From Sandarakinorhabdus limnophila DSM 17366 (GTDB taxonomy: Bacteria > Pseudomonadota > Alphaproteobacteria > Sphingomonadales > Sphingomonadaceae), in assembly GCF_000420765.1 (NCBI RefSeq), contig NZ_ATVO01000005.1, forward strand, positions 248,001 to 312,000: DNA of 64,000 bases, written 5' to 3'. This document shows, piece after piece, positions 40,609 to 50,678 of the stretch. Every line of letters starts with the position of its first letter. Positions within the stretch are counted from its first letter, which is position 1. Position numbers and translations under genes: made by a program. The notes below the pieces were generated by a model. It was not told the origin of the DNA, made no database searches, and worked only from the letters and a program-made list of their open reading frames with translations.

Positions 40609-40818
40609 TCAGGGCACCGGGTCATAGCCCGAACCCCCCCAGGGGTGGCAGCGGGCAATGCGGCGCACGGCAAGGCCAAAACCCCGCACCGGTCCGTGGC
40701 GTTCGATGGCGGTAATGGCATAGGCCGAACAACTCGGCGAAAAACGGCAGGAGGGGGGCAGGACGGCCGAAAATGTCACCTGCCACAGGCGGATCGGCCA
40801 GATCAGCAGTGTTTTCAT
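40609..40818 (-). CDS. yidD: Membrane protein insertion efficiency factor YidD
   Basis: 69 residues. The family pattern is complete: LLPxSCRFxPSCSxYA appears as LPPSCRFSPSCSAYAITAIE, and the end reads RIARCHPWGGSGYDPVP. It helps YidC and Sec-dependent insertion. The ATG at 40818 overlaps the rnpA stop (ATGA), so the two are coupled. Confidence 0.95.
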   Translation of the reverse strand: MKTLLIWPIRLWQVTFSAVLPPSCRFSPSCSAYAITAIERHGPVRGFGLAVRRIARCHPWGGSGYDPVP

Positions 40819-41192
40819 CGCCGGGTTCCCTCCCAAGGTTTTTCTGTGTCCTTGGGCGGGAGATGGGCCTTGGCCAGCGCCTTTTCCAGATCGGCCTTCA
40901 ACACGGCGAAATCACGGGTGAGGCCGGCCTCGCGCCCGATCAGCACATGATCGGCGCCGGGATGGCCGTGGGTGGGCAGGGTGAGGAGCACGATCTCACG
41001 CAGGCGGCGCTTCAGCCGGTTGCGGATCACGCTGTTGCCGATCTTCTTGGTGACGGTATAACCGGCGCGCATCAGGGGCGCGCCATCACTCCGCTGCCGC
41101 ACGAGCAGCACAAAGCCGGCGGATGGTACCCGCCGGCCCTGATTTGCAGCCAGGAAATCCCGTCGCTGCCGGATGGTCTCCGGCGCGCGCAT
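40815..41192 (-). CDS. rnpA: Ribonuclease P protein component
   Basis: 125 residues, the protein partner of RNase P RNA in tRNA 5' processing. Recognisable features are the F-x-x-x-x-x-R start (RRDFLAANQGRRVPSAGF), the GYTVTKKIGNSVIRNRLKRR and LRE RNA-binding motif, and a DHVLIGREAG strand. The C-terminal end (PPKDTEKPWEGTRR) is somewhat extended. It starts 5 bp after the rpmH stop. Confidence 0.95.
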   Translation of the reverse strand: MRAPETIRQRRDFLAANQGRRVPSAGFVLLVRQRSDGAPLMRAGYTVTKKIGNSVIRNRLKRRLREIVLLTLPTHGHPGADHVLIGREAGLTRDFAVLKADLEKALAKAHLPPKDTEKPWEGTRR

Positions 41193-41197
41193 CAGCG

Positions 41198-41332
41198 TCA
41201 GGCCGAAAGCTTCTTGCGGCCGCGGGCGCGACGGGCGCGGATGACATTACGGCCGCCGACAGTGGCCATACGCGCGCGGTAGCCGTGACGGCGGGCGCGG
41301 ACGAGCTTGGACGGCTGATAAGTGCGCTTCAT
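41198..41332 (-). CDS. rpmH: Ribosomal protein L34
   Basis: 44 residues, too short for many gene finders. The sequence begins [20 protein letters not shown] and ends [10 protein letters not shown], an almost invariant L34. It heads the rpmH-rnpA-yidD-yidC-engB run, and its promoter is predicted at 41396-41424. Confidence 0.97.
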   Translation of the reverse strand: MKRTYQPSKLVRARRHGYRARMATVGGRNVIRARRARGRKKLSA

Positions 41333-41395
41333 GGGAAACAGTCCTGAAAATAGATTCGGTCAGGCCGCAGTCGCCTGCGTCCGGAAAGAATGGTG

Positions 41396-41424
41396 CCGAT
41401 AATGTGCCGGCCCCACAGAGTCAA
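41396..41424 (-). promoter_or_regulatory. Predicted sigma-70 type promoter for rpmH
   Basis: Leftward TTGACT (41419-41424), 17-bp spacer and TATCGG (41396-41401). It predicts a leader of about 57 nt before rpmH. The -35 is strong, the -10 moderate. Confidence 0.5.
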
Positions 41425-41472
41425 CGCACTTGTCACTGGACAAGCTGCATATTGGCAGCAAAGGCGAAATCC

Positions 41473-42696
41473 ATGGAACGCTCCCCGCTCGCCCTGCCCT
41501 TCCCCGCCCTTGCCTCCATCGCCGGGGTGCGCATCGGCACGGCCAGCGTCGCCTACAAGAAATGGACGCGGGACTGCGTGACGCTGGTGGAACTTGCCCC
41601 CGGCACCGTGGTGGCCGGTGTGACAACGCAATCGAAATGCCCGTCGCCCGAAGTGGAGTTGTGCCGGGCCAAGCTGCCGCAGGGCCAAGCGCGCGGGCTG
41701 ATCGTCAACGCCGGCAACAGCAATGCCTTTACTGGCATGTCAGGCCGTGAGGCGGCCAGAGCGCAGGCCGCGCGGGTGGCCGAAGTGCTGGGTTGCAACC
41801 CGGACCACGTGTTCAGTGCCTCCACCGGCGTGATCGGCGTTCCGCTGCCAGTCGATCTGGCGCTATCCGGCGTAACACAGGCCCATGCGGCACTGGGCCA
41901 GGCCGATTGGCTGGCCGCCACCAACGCCATCGGCACCACCGACACCTTCCCCAAGGCCGCCACGGCCAGCGCCATCGTCGCCGGCACGCGCGTGACCATC
42001 GTGGGGATCGTGAAGGGCAGCGGCATGATCATGCCCGACATGGCAACGATGCTCGGCTTCATCTTCAGCGATGCCGCCGTCACCGCAGGCCTGTGGCAGC
42101 AGATGCTGCAGGCCGCCGTCGCCCCCACGTTCAACAGCATCACGGTGGACAGTGACACCAGCACATCGGACACGGTGCTGGCCTTCGCCACCGGCGCCGC
42201 CGACCATCCCGTGCTCACAAGCATGGATGACGCGGGCGCCGACGCGCTGGCCGCCGCATTGGCAGACGTGTGCCGCCAACTCGCCATCCTGGTGGTGCGC
42301 GACGGTGAGGGCGCGCAGAAACTGATCGAGGTGAATGTGACCGGCGCGGTGGACGATAGCTCGGCCAAGCGCGTCGCCATGAGCATCGCCAATTCGCCCC
42401 TGCTGAAAACCGCGATTGCCGGCGGCGACGCCAATTGGGGCCGGGTGGTGATGGCCGTCGGCAAGGCCGGCGAACCCGCCGAGCGCGACCTGCTTTCGAT
42501 CCGTTTCGGCGACACGCTGGTGGCCGAACAGGGCATGGTCGTGCCCGGTTATGACGAGGCACCGGTGGCGGCGCATCTTGACGGGCAAGAGGTGCGCATC
42601 ACCGTCGATCTCGGCCTTGGGCAAGGCCGGGCCCGCGTGTGGACCTGCGATCTCACCCACGGCTACATCCGCATCAATGCTGATTATCGCAGCTGA
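41473..42696 (+). CDS. argJ: Bifunctional ornithine acetyltransferase / N-acetylglutamate synthase
   Basis: Recycles the acetyl group between acetylornithine and glutamate in arginine synthesis. 407 residues. The self-cleavage region KGSGMIMPDMATMLGFIFSD carries the nucleophile Thr in ATML. NAGNSNAFTGMSG, STGVIGVPLP, NSITVDSDTSTSDTV and GGDANWGRVVMAVGKAG are all diagnostic. Using ArgJ means the cyclic arginine pathway operates, so no ArgE is needed. The ATG at 41473 was chosen for its fit to the family N-terminus. It is divergent from rpmH. Confidence 0.96.
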   Translation: MERSPLALPFPALASIAGVRIGTASVAYKKWTRDCVTLVELAPGTVVAGVTTQSKCPSPEVELCRAKLPQGQARGLIVNAGNSNAFTGMSGREAARAQAARVAEVLGCNPDHVFSASTGVIGVPLPVDLALSGVTQAHAALGQADWLAATNAIGTTDTFPKAATASAIVAGTRVTIVGIVKGSGMIMPDMATMLGFIFSDAAVTAGLWQQMLQAAVAPTFNSITVDSDTSTSDTVLAFATGAADHPVLTSMDDAGADALAAALADVCRQLAILVVRDGEGAQKLIEVNVTGAVDDSSAKRVAMSIANSPLLKTAIAGGDANWGRVVMAVGKAGEPAERDLLSIRFGDTLVAEQGMVVPGYDEAPVAAHLDGQEVRITVDLGLGQGRARVWTCDLTHGYIRINADYRS

Positions 42697-42781
42697 ACGC
42701 TGCTGGGGCCGACTACCGCAGCTGGCCCCCTCCCCATAATGGCACTGGGGGCAGGCCGGTTTGAGGGGCATCATCTCGGCC

Positions 42782-43690
42782 ATGATCCCGATCCTCTACC
42801 ATTATGAAGCCTCGCCCTTTGCCGAACTGGTGCGGGCCGCCTTTGGCGTGAAAGGCCTCACATGGGGCAGCCTGCTCGTCCCCCGCATCATGCCCAAGCC
42901 GGACCAGACCCAGCTGACCGGTGCCTACGGCCGGACGCCTGTCGTGCAGATCGGGGCGGACATCTATTGCGACACCGGCGCCATCCTGCCGGCTCTCGAA
43001 TCCCTGCCCGGCCCCAGTCTCTATCCCGCGCCATTGGGCCCGCTGCACAGACTGGTGGCAAGCTGGGCCAACGGGCCGCAATTCTTTGCCCATGTCGGCG
43101 CGGCGATGGGCGGCATGACGCCTGAGATGATGGGCGAGGATTTCATCAAGGACCGCCAGGCGCGTTTCGGCATGGACCTGGCCGCGCTGGGCCGCGCCGC
43201 GCCGCATCTGGCCGGCCAGGCGCTGGTGGCGAGCCAATGGCTTTCGGACACACTGTCCGATGGCCGCGCCTTCATCGGCGGCGACGAACCTGGGGCGGGT
43301 GATCTGGCGCTCTACAGCAACATCTGGTTCGTGAAGGCCGTGCCGACAGCGGCAGCCAATGCGGCCGCCATGCTGGCGCTGCCGGGCGTGGAAGACTGGT
43401 TTGCGCGCATGGCCGGATTCGGCCACGGCGAGCGGCGCGAAATGACAGCCGATGATGCGTTGGCTGCCGCCCGCGCCGCCACCCCCGCCACGATCAGCGG
43501 CGGAGTGGATGAGCCCTACGTGGCCGGCATGATGGTGGGCGTTGCCCAAGAAGGCATGAAGGACGCGCCCAGCGTTGGCCGACTGCTGCGCTGCTGTTCA
43601 ACCGGGATCAGCATTGCCCGTGAAGTGGAGGACGGGCTCACCGCCCATGTCCACTTCCCGCGCCTGGGGCAGGTCGTGGCGCCGGCTTAA
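42782..43690 (+). CDS. Glutathione S-transferase-like protein
   Basis: 302 residues. An N-terminal thioredoxin-like domain (PILYHYEASPFAELVRAAFG, GRTPVVQIGADIYCDTGAIL) is followed by an all-alpha domain with FIGGDEPGAGDLALYSNIWF, the N-capping motif of GSTs. A further C-terminal region of about 100 residues (GVDEPYVAGMMVGVAQEGMKD onward) goes beyond the usual 200-residue GST length. The substrate is unknown. The ATG at 42782 was chosen; a TTG at 42761 is possible. Its stop codon lies inside a 21-bp direct repeat shared with the end of trxA. Confidence 0.87.
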   Translation: MIPILYHYEASPFAELVRAAFGVKGLTWGSLLVPRIMPKPDQTQLTGAYGRTPVVQIGADIYCDTGAILPALESLPGPSLYPAPLGPLHRLVASWANGPQFFAHVGAAMGGMTPEMMGEDFIKDRQARFGMDLAALGRAAPHLAGQALVASQWLSDTLSDGRAFIGGDEPGAGDLALYSNIWFVKAVPTAAANAAAMLALPGVEDWFARMAGFGHGERREMTADDALAAARAATPATISGGVDEPYVAGMMVGVAQEGMKDAPSVGRLLRCCSTGISIAREVEDGLTAHVHFPRLGQVVAPA

Positions 43691-43744
43691 GCCAGCGCGC
43701 CCGTCAACCCCAGCGCTGGCCTCAAGCCAGCGCGCCCGTCAACC
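43689..43744. repeat. Direct repeat (21 bp, two copies) containing a duplicated trxA 3' end
   Basis: The same 21 bp occurs at 43689-43709 and 43724-43744, offset 35 bp. The second copy is the last codons of trxA; the first spans the stop of the GST-like gene. Arms GCCAGCGC (43691-43698) and GCGCTGGC (43713-43720) could form a hairpin between the two convergent genes. Confidence 0.85.
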
Positions 43745-44039
43745 ACGCCTTCAGTTCGCCCTTGGGCCGCGCGCCGACCATAGTGGCCGCCGCCTTGCCG
43801 TCCTTGAACAGGATCATGGTCGGGATCGACATCACACCATAACGGCCCGGCGCATCCGGGTTCTCGTCGATGTTGACCTTGACGATCTCCACCCCGTCCA
43901 GCTCGTTGTTCAGTTCTTCCAGCGCCGGGGCGATCATACGACACGGGCCGCACCATTCAGCCCAGAAATCGACCAGCACCGGCTTGTCGGCACTGATCAC
44001 ATCGGCATGGAAGCTGGCATCGGTCACGGCTTTGGTCAT
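43722..44039 (-). CDS. trxA: Thioredoxin 1
   Basis: 105 residues with the active site [14 protein letters not shown], the cis-Pro region [13 protein letters not shown] and the buried Asp in VLVDFWAE. It is a general cytoplasmic disulfide reductase. It follows addA closely on the same strand, the standard alphaproteobacterial addB-addA-trxA order. The ATG at 44039 has a GGAG-containing leader; the gene start lies before the addA stop by 22 bp. Confidence 0.96.
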   Translation of the reverse strand: MTKAVTDASFHADVISADKPVLVDFWAEWCGPCRMIAPALEELNNELDGVEIVKVNIDENPDAPGRYGVMSIPTMILFKDGKAAATMVGARPKGELKAWLTGALA

Positions 44040-44061
44040 AGGAAGGCTCCGCAAATAAGAT

Positions 44062-47000
44062 TCACGACGGATAGATAGGCGCTGGCCCCGCCGGCTGCAA
44101 TGCGGCTGATGGCTGCCATGCGCTGAGCACATCGGCGGACACCTCGATCAGGCGCGGCCCGGCGGTGTAGAGCAGCCCGGCGCGCACCGTGCGGCCCGGA
44201 AACACACGGGCCAGTGCAGCGGCATAGGCGCCCATTTGCGCCAGGTGCGATGGCGGCACCATGTCAAGCCCAGCCGGCACGCGGCTGCCGGTCTTGAAAT
44301 CGACGGCCAGCACTTCGGTCTCGCTCACCAGCAGCCGATCGATGCTGCCGGCGATCACCGCCTCGCCCACCACGGCCGCCACCGGCGCTTCGGTGAGCGC
44401 ACCAGCCGCGAACACCGCTGCAAAGGCCGGATCGTCGAGCACGGCCAGCACCGTCGCCACAAGTTCCTCAGCCTCCAGATCAGGCACGTTCAGCAAGCAC
44501 CATTGCAGCGCCACGTTGCGCCGCACGTCGGCCGCCAGCCCCGGCAGCGTTTCGAACAACCGGTGCAGCGCCGTGCCGCGCCGAGCGGCGGCCTTGCGGC
44601 CGGCATCCGGCGGCGGATCGGCCACCGTGTCTGGCCCCAGACTCGATGGCACCAGCGGGCGCGGCGGGCGGGCTTCGGTGGGGGCCTGCCGCTGCCACCA
44701 GCGATCCGTGGTCAGCAGCGTCGCATCGGGTTTCATCTCAACATCGCGCAGTACCGTCGCCGGGCCAGAGCGGAACTGCCGCACCGGTTGCGGCCAATGC
44801 GGATCGTCCACCGCCTCCAGATCGGTGAGCGCCTCATCGACAAGGCTGTACCAACTTTCCGGGTGCACATCCCATAACTTACCGGGCTTGGTGGCGCCGC
44901 AAATGCACAACACTTCCTCGGCACGGGTGAGCGCCACGTAGAGCAGCCGCCGATGTTCGCGCGCGGCTCTGGCGACCCGTTCATTCTGCGCGTCGGTGAG
45001 GAAAGCCGGCGGCGCCACCAGTCCGGGCGGCAGCCACAGCGGCAGTTCCGCGTCATTGTTCAGCGCCAGCACCAGCGCACCCTTTTCCGTCGGCGGCACA
45101 TGGCAGGCATCAGCCATGATCACGATCGGCGCCTGCAAGCCCTTGGCGCCGTGCACCGTCATCAGCCGCACGGCGTCGATGGCGGCTTCGGGATCGCGCT
45201 TCACCTCCAGATCCTCGGCGGCCATCCAGGCGATGAATGCCTGCAAGCTGGCCGCGCCCGCGGCTTCACAGGCCAACGCCTGATCAAGCACGGTGTCGAT
45301 GGCATCGCGGGCTTCCTCGCCCAGCCGCGCCAGCAGCTTGCGGCGGCCGGCCAGCGGGCCAGACAGGATGGTTTCGAGGAAGCGATAGGGCGAAACATCG
45401 GCTGCCAGCCGCAGCACCTCGGCCAGCACGGCGCGCGGGGCGGCCATGGCGGGATCCTCGCTGGCCAGCACGGCCGCCCACAAGCTGCCCGGACGCACGG
45501 CGGCCAGCCCGGTGAGCTGATCATGATCAAGGCCGCAGAAGGGCGAGACCAGCAGCGCCGCCAACGTGAGATCATCATCGGGCTGGCAGGCGAATTGCAC
45601 CAGCGCCAGCAGATCGGCCACGGCCAGCGGTTCGGCCAGATTGAGGCGGTCGGCACCGGCCACCGGCACGCCGGCTTCGTGCAGCGCCGTCACCAGCGCG
45701 TTCATCAGCCCGCTGCGCTTGCGCACCAGCACCAATATATCCTGCGCCGCCGCCCGCCGGCCACTGGCGGGCAGGATGAGCGCGGTATCCGGCGCCAGCC
45801 AGCCGGCGATGGTGGCGGCGATCCGGCGCGCCATATCGATGTCCTGCGCCAGCGGCGGGGCGTCATCGTCCTCCACCTCGTCCTCATCCTCGCTGCCGGC
45901 GTCGGGCAGCAATGGCGGCCACAGCATCACCAGCCCGGCACCGGACTTGTGGGCGACATGCGGCTCCACCCCCTGCGGGTCGAAGAGCTGCGGGCCGACA
46001 TGGTCGATCACCCGGTCCACCACATCCAATATCGCCGGCACCGATCGGAAATTCACCGTGAGCGGCAGTTCCTTCCAGCGTTCCGGTTCCGCCTCGCACA
46101 ACCCGACGAAATCATCCTTCATGTCGGCATAGATCTGCGGATCGGCGCCTTGGAAGCCGAAGATCGACTGTTTGAAATCGCCGACCACGAACAGGCTGCG
46201 AAACTGGTCTCGCTGGCCGCGCCCGGCGAAATATTCCTCCACCAGCGCGCGGATCACCTGCCATTGCAACAGGTTGGTATCCTGCGCCTCATCAACCAGC
46301 ACATGATCGATGCGGCTGTCGAGCTTGAAGCGCACCCAGTCCGCCGCGCCGGGTTCGCCGAGCAGGCGCGCGGCGGCGGCGATCATGTCGTCATAATCGA
46401 TCACCCCGGCCCGGTGCTTGGCCGCCCGCCAATCCTGCGCCAGCCGCACTGCGACGCGCAGGTGGCGGCCGGCAAAATCCAATATCTGCCAGCGTTCCAG
46501 ATCAGCGCGGATGCCTAGCAACTGCGTCTGCAGATCGGCACAGAAAGGCCGCCATTCAGGATTTTCGTCATCGAGAGCCTTGGGCACCAGCGTCGTCAGC
46601 GCGAGCGGCTCATTCTTGGTGGAATGGAACATCCGCCACAGATCAGGCCACAGCTTCGCCTTGTCGCTGGCGGCCTGAAAACCGGCGAGTGCTCCGGCAA
46701 GCTTCTGGGCGTTGACCCCTTTTTGCCGGCCCAGCGCCTGCGCGAACTGCTGCAATTTCAGCAGCGGCAGCGCCACGATCCCCGTCGCCAGCGTTGCCGC
46801 CTGGCTGTCATCATCGGCCAGCCCCAACGCCCGGCGCAGCAGCGGCTCCACGCCTTCAATGCGAAGTTTGGCCAGCGCCTCGCCGTGGCGGGAGAGCGCC
46901 GTCATGATCGCGTGTAACCGGGCTTCGCCACCATCGATGGCGATTTCCGCCACATCGGCCAGAAAGCCGGGATTGCGCGTGTCGGTGAGTGCGTCGGTCA

Positions 47001-47490
47001 GCACGCGGCGGCGCAGCAGCGCAGCGGCACGGTCATCCAGCGTCTGAAACCCTGGCGTGATGCCGGCTTCCACCGGGAAGCTGGCGATCAGCCCTTGCGC
47101 GAAACTGTGAATGGTCTGGATGGCCAGACCGGCTGGCGCCTCCTGCACGGCGGCAAACAGCCCGCGCGCGGTGGCAAATGTTTCCGCATCGGTGGGCGCA
47201 CCGATGGCGGCAAGATCGCTGGCCAGCCCGGCCTCATCACAGCCGGCCCAACGCGCCAGCCGCGCCATCACCCGGTCCTGCATTTCAGCGGCAGCCAGCT
47301 TGGTGAAGGTCAGGCACAAGATCGCATGCGGCCGCGCCCCGGCCAGCAACAGGCGCAGCACACGCGCAGAGAGCACCTGCGTCTTGCCGGTGCCAGCCGA
47401 TGCCGCGACCCAAGCATGGACCTCAGGATCGGCAGCGGCGGCCTGCGCCGGCTTCAGCGGTTCCAGCGGCTTCGTGCGTCCCCGGCTCAT
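44062..47490 (-). CDS. addA: AddA helicase-nuclease subunit (double-strand break repair)
   Basis: With AddB it resects broken DNA ends for RecA-dependent repair (the RecBCD analogue). About 1142 residues. UvrD-type helicase motifs: Walker [21 protein letters not shown], Ia [66 protein letters not shown] and [15 protein letters not shown]. The C-terminal nuclease has AVDFKTG. The start is an ATG at 47490; a GTG at 47502 overlapping the addB stop is an equally possible coupled start. Confidence 0.96.
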   Translation of the reverse strand: MSRGRTKPLEPLKPAQAAAADPEVHAWVAASAGTGKTQVLSARVLRLLLAGARPHAILCLTFTKLAAAEMQDRVMARLARWAGCDEAGLASDLAAIGAPTDAETFATARGLFAAVQEAPAGLAIQTIHSFAQGLIASFPVEAGITPGFQTLDDRAAALLRRRVLTDALTDTRNPGFLADVAEIAIDGGEARLHAIMTALSRHGEALAKLRIEGVEPLLRRALGLADDDSQAATLATGIVALPLLKLQQFAQALGRQKGVNAQKLAGALAGFQAASDKAKLWPDLWRMFHSTKNEPLALTTLVPKALDDENPEWRPFCADLQTQLLGIRADLERWQILDFAGRHLRVAVRLAQDWRAAKHRAGVIDYDDMIAAAARLLGEPGAADWVRFKLDSRIDHVLVDEAQDTNLLQWQVIRALVEEYFAGRGQRDQFRSLFVVGDFKQSIFGFQGADPQIYADMKDDFVGLCEAEPERWKELPLTVNFRSVPAILDVVDRVIDHVGPQLFDPQGVEPHVAHKSGAGLVMLWPPLLPDAGSEDEDEVEDDDAPPLAQDIDMARRIAATIAGWLAPDTALILPASGRRAAAQDILVLVRKRSGLMNALVTALHEAGVPVAGADRLNLAEPLAVADLLALVQFACQPDDDLTLAALLVSPFCGLDHDQLTGLAAVRPGSLWAAVLASEDPAMAAPRAVLAEVLRLAADVSPYRFLETILSGPLAGRRKLLARLGEEARDAIDTVLDQALACEAAGAASLQAFIAWMAAEDLEVKRDPEAAIDAVRLMTVHGAKGLQAPIVIMADACHVPPTEKGALVLALNNDAELPLWLPPGLVAPPAFLTDAQNERVARAAREHRRLLYVALTRAEEVLCICGATKPGKLWDVHPESWYSLVDEALTDLEAVDDPHWPQPVRQFRSGPATVLRDVEMKPDATLLTTDRWWQRQAPTEARPPRPLVPSSLGPDTVADPPPDAGRKAAARRGTALHRLFETLPGLAADVRRNVALQWCLLNVPDLEAEELVATVLAVLDDPAFAAVFAAGALTEAPVAAVVGEAVIAGSIDRLLVSETEVLAVDFKTGSRVPAGLDMVPPSHLAQMGAYAAALARVFPGRTVRAGLLYTAGPRLIEVSADVLSAWQPSAALQPAGPAPIYPS

Positions 47491-47498
47491 GGCACCAC

Positions 47499-50400
47499 TC
47501 ACGATTGGCGCTCCCGCCGGTTGATCCATTCGGCGACGCGAGCAAGATGATCAAAATCACCCCAGGCCCATTGCGGCTGCAGCTTGGCCGGGAACGGCGT
47601 TTGCGCCAGCAGATATTGCGCCACCAATTGCTCGGCCCGGATCAGCGCCCGGGTCACATGATCGGGCACATCGGCGCCCTTGCCCAACGGATTGCTGCGC
47701 TTGCCTTTTTCCCGCCGACTGCCGTTCAGCTGCCAATACTCGATGGCACCAGCATTGCCGCCCGGCACCGGCTTGTCACCATGGCGCAAGCCGCCAGCTA
47801 CCGCGATCCCCAGCCCCAGCGCCAATTGGTTGGCCGCCAGCGCCTTGACCCGCGTGCCCGATGGCGGTGTGCCGGTCTTGTAATCAATCACGCGCAGATT
47901 GCCGTCGGCATGGCGGTCCAATCGGTCGATGCGCCCGCTCAGCATCACCCCGCCGGTCAACTCCAACTCGCCCTTCACTTCGGCCAGCATCTGCGCCCAG
48001 CCGGCGTCTTCCTCGTTCAATATCTCTTGGCCCGCCCAACCCAGCGCCCGCTGGATGCGCGGCACCCAAGCGGCGGCCAGCAGCGGGAAATGCGAAGTGG
48101 CGCTGCTCAGCACTTCGGCGGTGATCTGCTGCAGCTGCGGCAGGCTGCCGTGACGGGCGGCGACCCACTTGTCGAGCACCTCGTGGGCAAGATTGCCGCG
48201 CATCATCGCGGTGGGATCCTGATCGAGCGGATCAAGCTTGCGCAGTTTCAAGATATGCTTGGCGTGGAAGGCGAAGGGATCTGCGATCAGCGTGTCGATC
48301 TCGGTGATGCTGATGCGGCGGGGGCGAAGGGACAGCGCCGGGTTGGGCCGCGGCTGCGGTGCCGGCCGTGGCCCGCCGCTGGCACCATCCAATGCGCGGG
48401 CAATCAGGATCAGATCGTCCCGGCGCGGCAGCACATCGGCACCAGCGCGTTCAAACTGCGCCACCAGTCTCAGCCACAGGCGTGATGCCACTTGTGGCCC
48501 GCCGGCATCGCGGCGCGCCCGGGTGATCAGCACGCGCTTGGCGCTGGCGGCGCGCAGGAAATCCTGCGCGGCAAGGCCCTGCGCCCGCGCCGTGCCGGGC
48601 AGGCCAAGCGCGCGGCGGATGGCCGGCGCCAGCCACGGATCGGGCGAGGGGCGGCCGGGCCAGGTGGCTTCATTGAGGCCGGCCAGCACCAGCGTGTCGG
48701 CGCGGGTCAACTGCGCTTCGACTGGGCCCAATATGGCGAGGCGCGGATGCCCCTGCCCCGGCACCCGCACACTGCAGCCGGCCATCAGCGTGGCCAGCAG
48801 CGCCGGGGCTTCATCGGGGCGCAAGCTGCCGAACAGCGCGCCATGCAGTTCGATTTCGGCCACCAATGCTGCGAGTTGCCGCCCGTCAGGCCCGGCCCAG
48901 GCGCCATCACCGGCCAGTGCACCCAGCGCATCGCGCAACGCCTGCATCAGATCGGGCAGGGTGATGGCAGTGCGTTGGCGCAGGCCATCCAGCGGCTCCA
49001 GCGCCGGGGCCAGATCGTGCCACCAGTCCATCAACCGGGCGGCAAGGCGATCTGTGCGCCCATCCCGTTCGTGCAGCCAGCGATCAAGGCCGGCGCCGGC
49101 ACCATCGAGACCGGGCGCTGGCCGCACACCGCGCAGGGCAATATCGGCCAGCCGCACACCGGCGCTGAACACCACGTCATCGGGCCGCACCAGCCCATGT
49201 TTCAGCACGGCGAGCAGCCGCGCCGGGGCAAATTCCTCGGCCATCGCCTCCACCAGCGCCAGCGCCAGCGCGCCCGGCGGCGTGAGCAGCAACGGCTGGC
49301 CGGCGGAGGAATCGATGGCAATGCCCCAGCGCCGGCAATGGGCGGCAACGCGCCGGGCGAGCAGCGGATCGGGCGTGATCAGCGCGGCGCGCTCCCCCGG
49401 CTGCTCCAGCGCCTCACGCAGCGCCAGCGCCACCACCTGGGCTTCCTCGGCCGCGGTGGCGCATTCGGCCAGCGCCAGGCCTTCGATGGCGGCGGGCGGC
49501 GGTGGCGGCGGGGCCGTCGCGGCAGCCGCCGGGGCCAGCGCCGCCAGCAATGCCGCCGCGCGTTCGGGCGGGCCATCCAGTTTGCCGCCGTGTGCGGGCC
49601 AAGGTTGAACGTCCGCACGCTCCAACCCAAGCGCGGCCAACAGTTTCTTCAGCGCCCATTGCGGGTGGCCCGGATCATCGCGGCCGCCCTCGGCGCTGCT
49701 GATCGGGATCGCCTCCCACCGCGCAATGCCGGCATCGGACAGGTCGTCATCAAGGCCGGGCAGCACCACCAGGCCCTGCGGCAGGTGCAGCACCGCACCC
49801 AGCAGCCGCACCAGCGCCGGGGTGGGATTGGCCAGGCCAGCCGCCACCACCAAGCCAGTGGGCGGCGCCACCCGCCAGCGTGCGATGGTGGCATCGATCA
49901 GCGCCGCGAGACGCGTTGCGCCTTCAGTGCCGCCATGGCCGGTGCGCGCTTCAGGCCAGACGGCGATGATCAGTTCAAGCAAGGCCAGCGTCTTCTGCCA
50001 ATGGTCCGCCAGATCCTGGCCGTCGGCGGCAGCGCGCAGGGCTTCGGGTTCGATTTCCTCGGCCAGCAGCGCATCCAGCACTTCACCCAGCGCATCGCCC
50101 AGTCGCAGCCGCTCCACCGCCGAACGGTCGCTGCCCGGAAGGCCGCCCGCCAGCCGCGCCAGCTCCAGCCGGCGCAGCAGCGGCGCCACGGCGGGCAGCA
50201 GCACATCCGCGCCCGCCGCCAGCCGATCGAAACCGCCGTCATCCAGATCCCCCACCGGCACCATGCGCGGCAGCAGCAGGCCGCCACCGGATTCGGCACC
50301 GGATTTGGCATTGGGTAATTGCCGCACAAAGGCTTCAGTGAGCGCCGTCACCGCACGGCGGTTGGGCAGCAGCACCAGGGCCCGCGCCAGCGCCAGCGGA

Positions 50401-50513
50401 TCACCAGCCGTGCGCGCCAGCAACCCGGCCGCCAGCGCATCGGCAAAGGCGACGTGCAACGCGATGTTGAATATCGGTGGGCGCAGAGGCAGGCTGGTCA
50501 CGTCGTCCAGCAT
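47499..50513 (-). CDS. addB: AddB helicase-nuclease subunit
   Basis: 1004 residues, partner of AddA. The N-terminal inactivated helicase domain shows LVLLPNRRAVTALTEAF in place of a true Walker A and TLVLAGLNEATWPGRPSPDP. The C-terminal PD-(D/E)XK nuclease has GRIDRLDRHADGNLRVIDYKTGT. A poly-Pro linker (APPPPPPAA) near residue 340 is lineage-specific. The alphaproteobacterial-type AddB lacks the Cys iron-sulfur cluster of Firmicutes; only a few Cys are visible. It is coupled to addA. Confidence 0.95.
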   Translation of the reverse strand: MLDDVTSLPLRPPIFNIALHVAFADALAAGLLARTAGDPLALARALVLLPNRRAVTALTEAFVRQLPNAKSGAESGGGLLLPRMVPVGDLDDGGFDRLAAGADVLLPAVAPLLRRLELARLAGGLPGSDRSAVERLRLGDALGEVLDALLAEEIEPEALRAAADGQDLADHWQKTLALLELIIAVWPEARTGHGGTEGATRLAALIDATIARWRVAPPTGLVVAAGLANPTPALVRLLGAVLHLPQGLVVLPGLDDDLSDAGIARWEAIPISSAEGGRDDPGHPQWALKKLLAALGLERADVQPWPAHGGKLDGPPERAAALLAALAPAAAATAPPPPPPAAIEGLALAECATAAEEAQVVALALREALEQPGERAALITPDPLLARRVAAHCRRWGIAIDSSAGQPLLLTPPGALALALVEAMAEEFAPARLLAVLKHGLVRPDDVVFSAGVRLADIALRGVRPAPGLDGAGAGLDRWLHERDGRTDRLAARLMDWWHDLAPALEPLDGLRQRTAITLPDLMQALRDALGALAGDGAWAGPDGRQLAALVAEIELHGALFGSLRPDEAPALLATLMAGCSVRVPGQGHPRLAILGPVEAQLTRADTLVLAGLNEATWPGRPSPDPWLAPAIRRALGLPGTARAQGLAAQDFLRAASAKRVLITRARRDAGGPQVASRLWLRLVAQFERAGADVLPRRDDLILIARALDGASGGPRPAPQPRPNPALSLRPRRISITEIDTLIADPFAFHAKHILKLRKLDPLDQDPTAMMRGNLAHEVLDKWVAARHGSLPQLQQITAEVLSSATSHFPLLAAAWVPRIQRALGWAGQEILNEEDAGWAQMLAEVKGELELTGGVMLSGRIDRLDRHADGNLRVIDYKTGTPPSGTRVKALAANQLALGLGIAVAGGLRHGDKPVPGGNAGAIEYWQLNGSRREKGKRSNPLGKGADVPDHVTRALIRAEQLVAQYLLAQTPFPAKLQPQWAWGDFDHLARVAEWINRRERQS

Positions 50514-50678
50514 AGGGCCAGTTGCAGCGCCTGCCAGCCCCTGATTGGGGATATCGCCATCAGCGCGGCTCTGGTGCAGCGATGTTCCCGACGCCTTGTG
50601 GCTGGGGAGAAGACGGCGGGTGCGTGGGCCACCCGCCGCCGCCCCGCCCAGTTGGGAAAAATGGGGGAGAGCTTCAGA

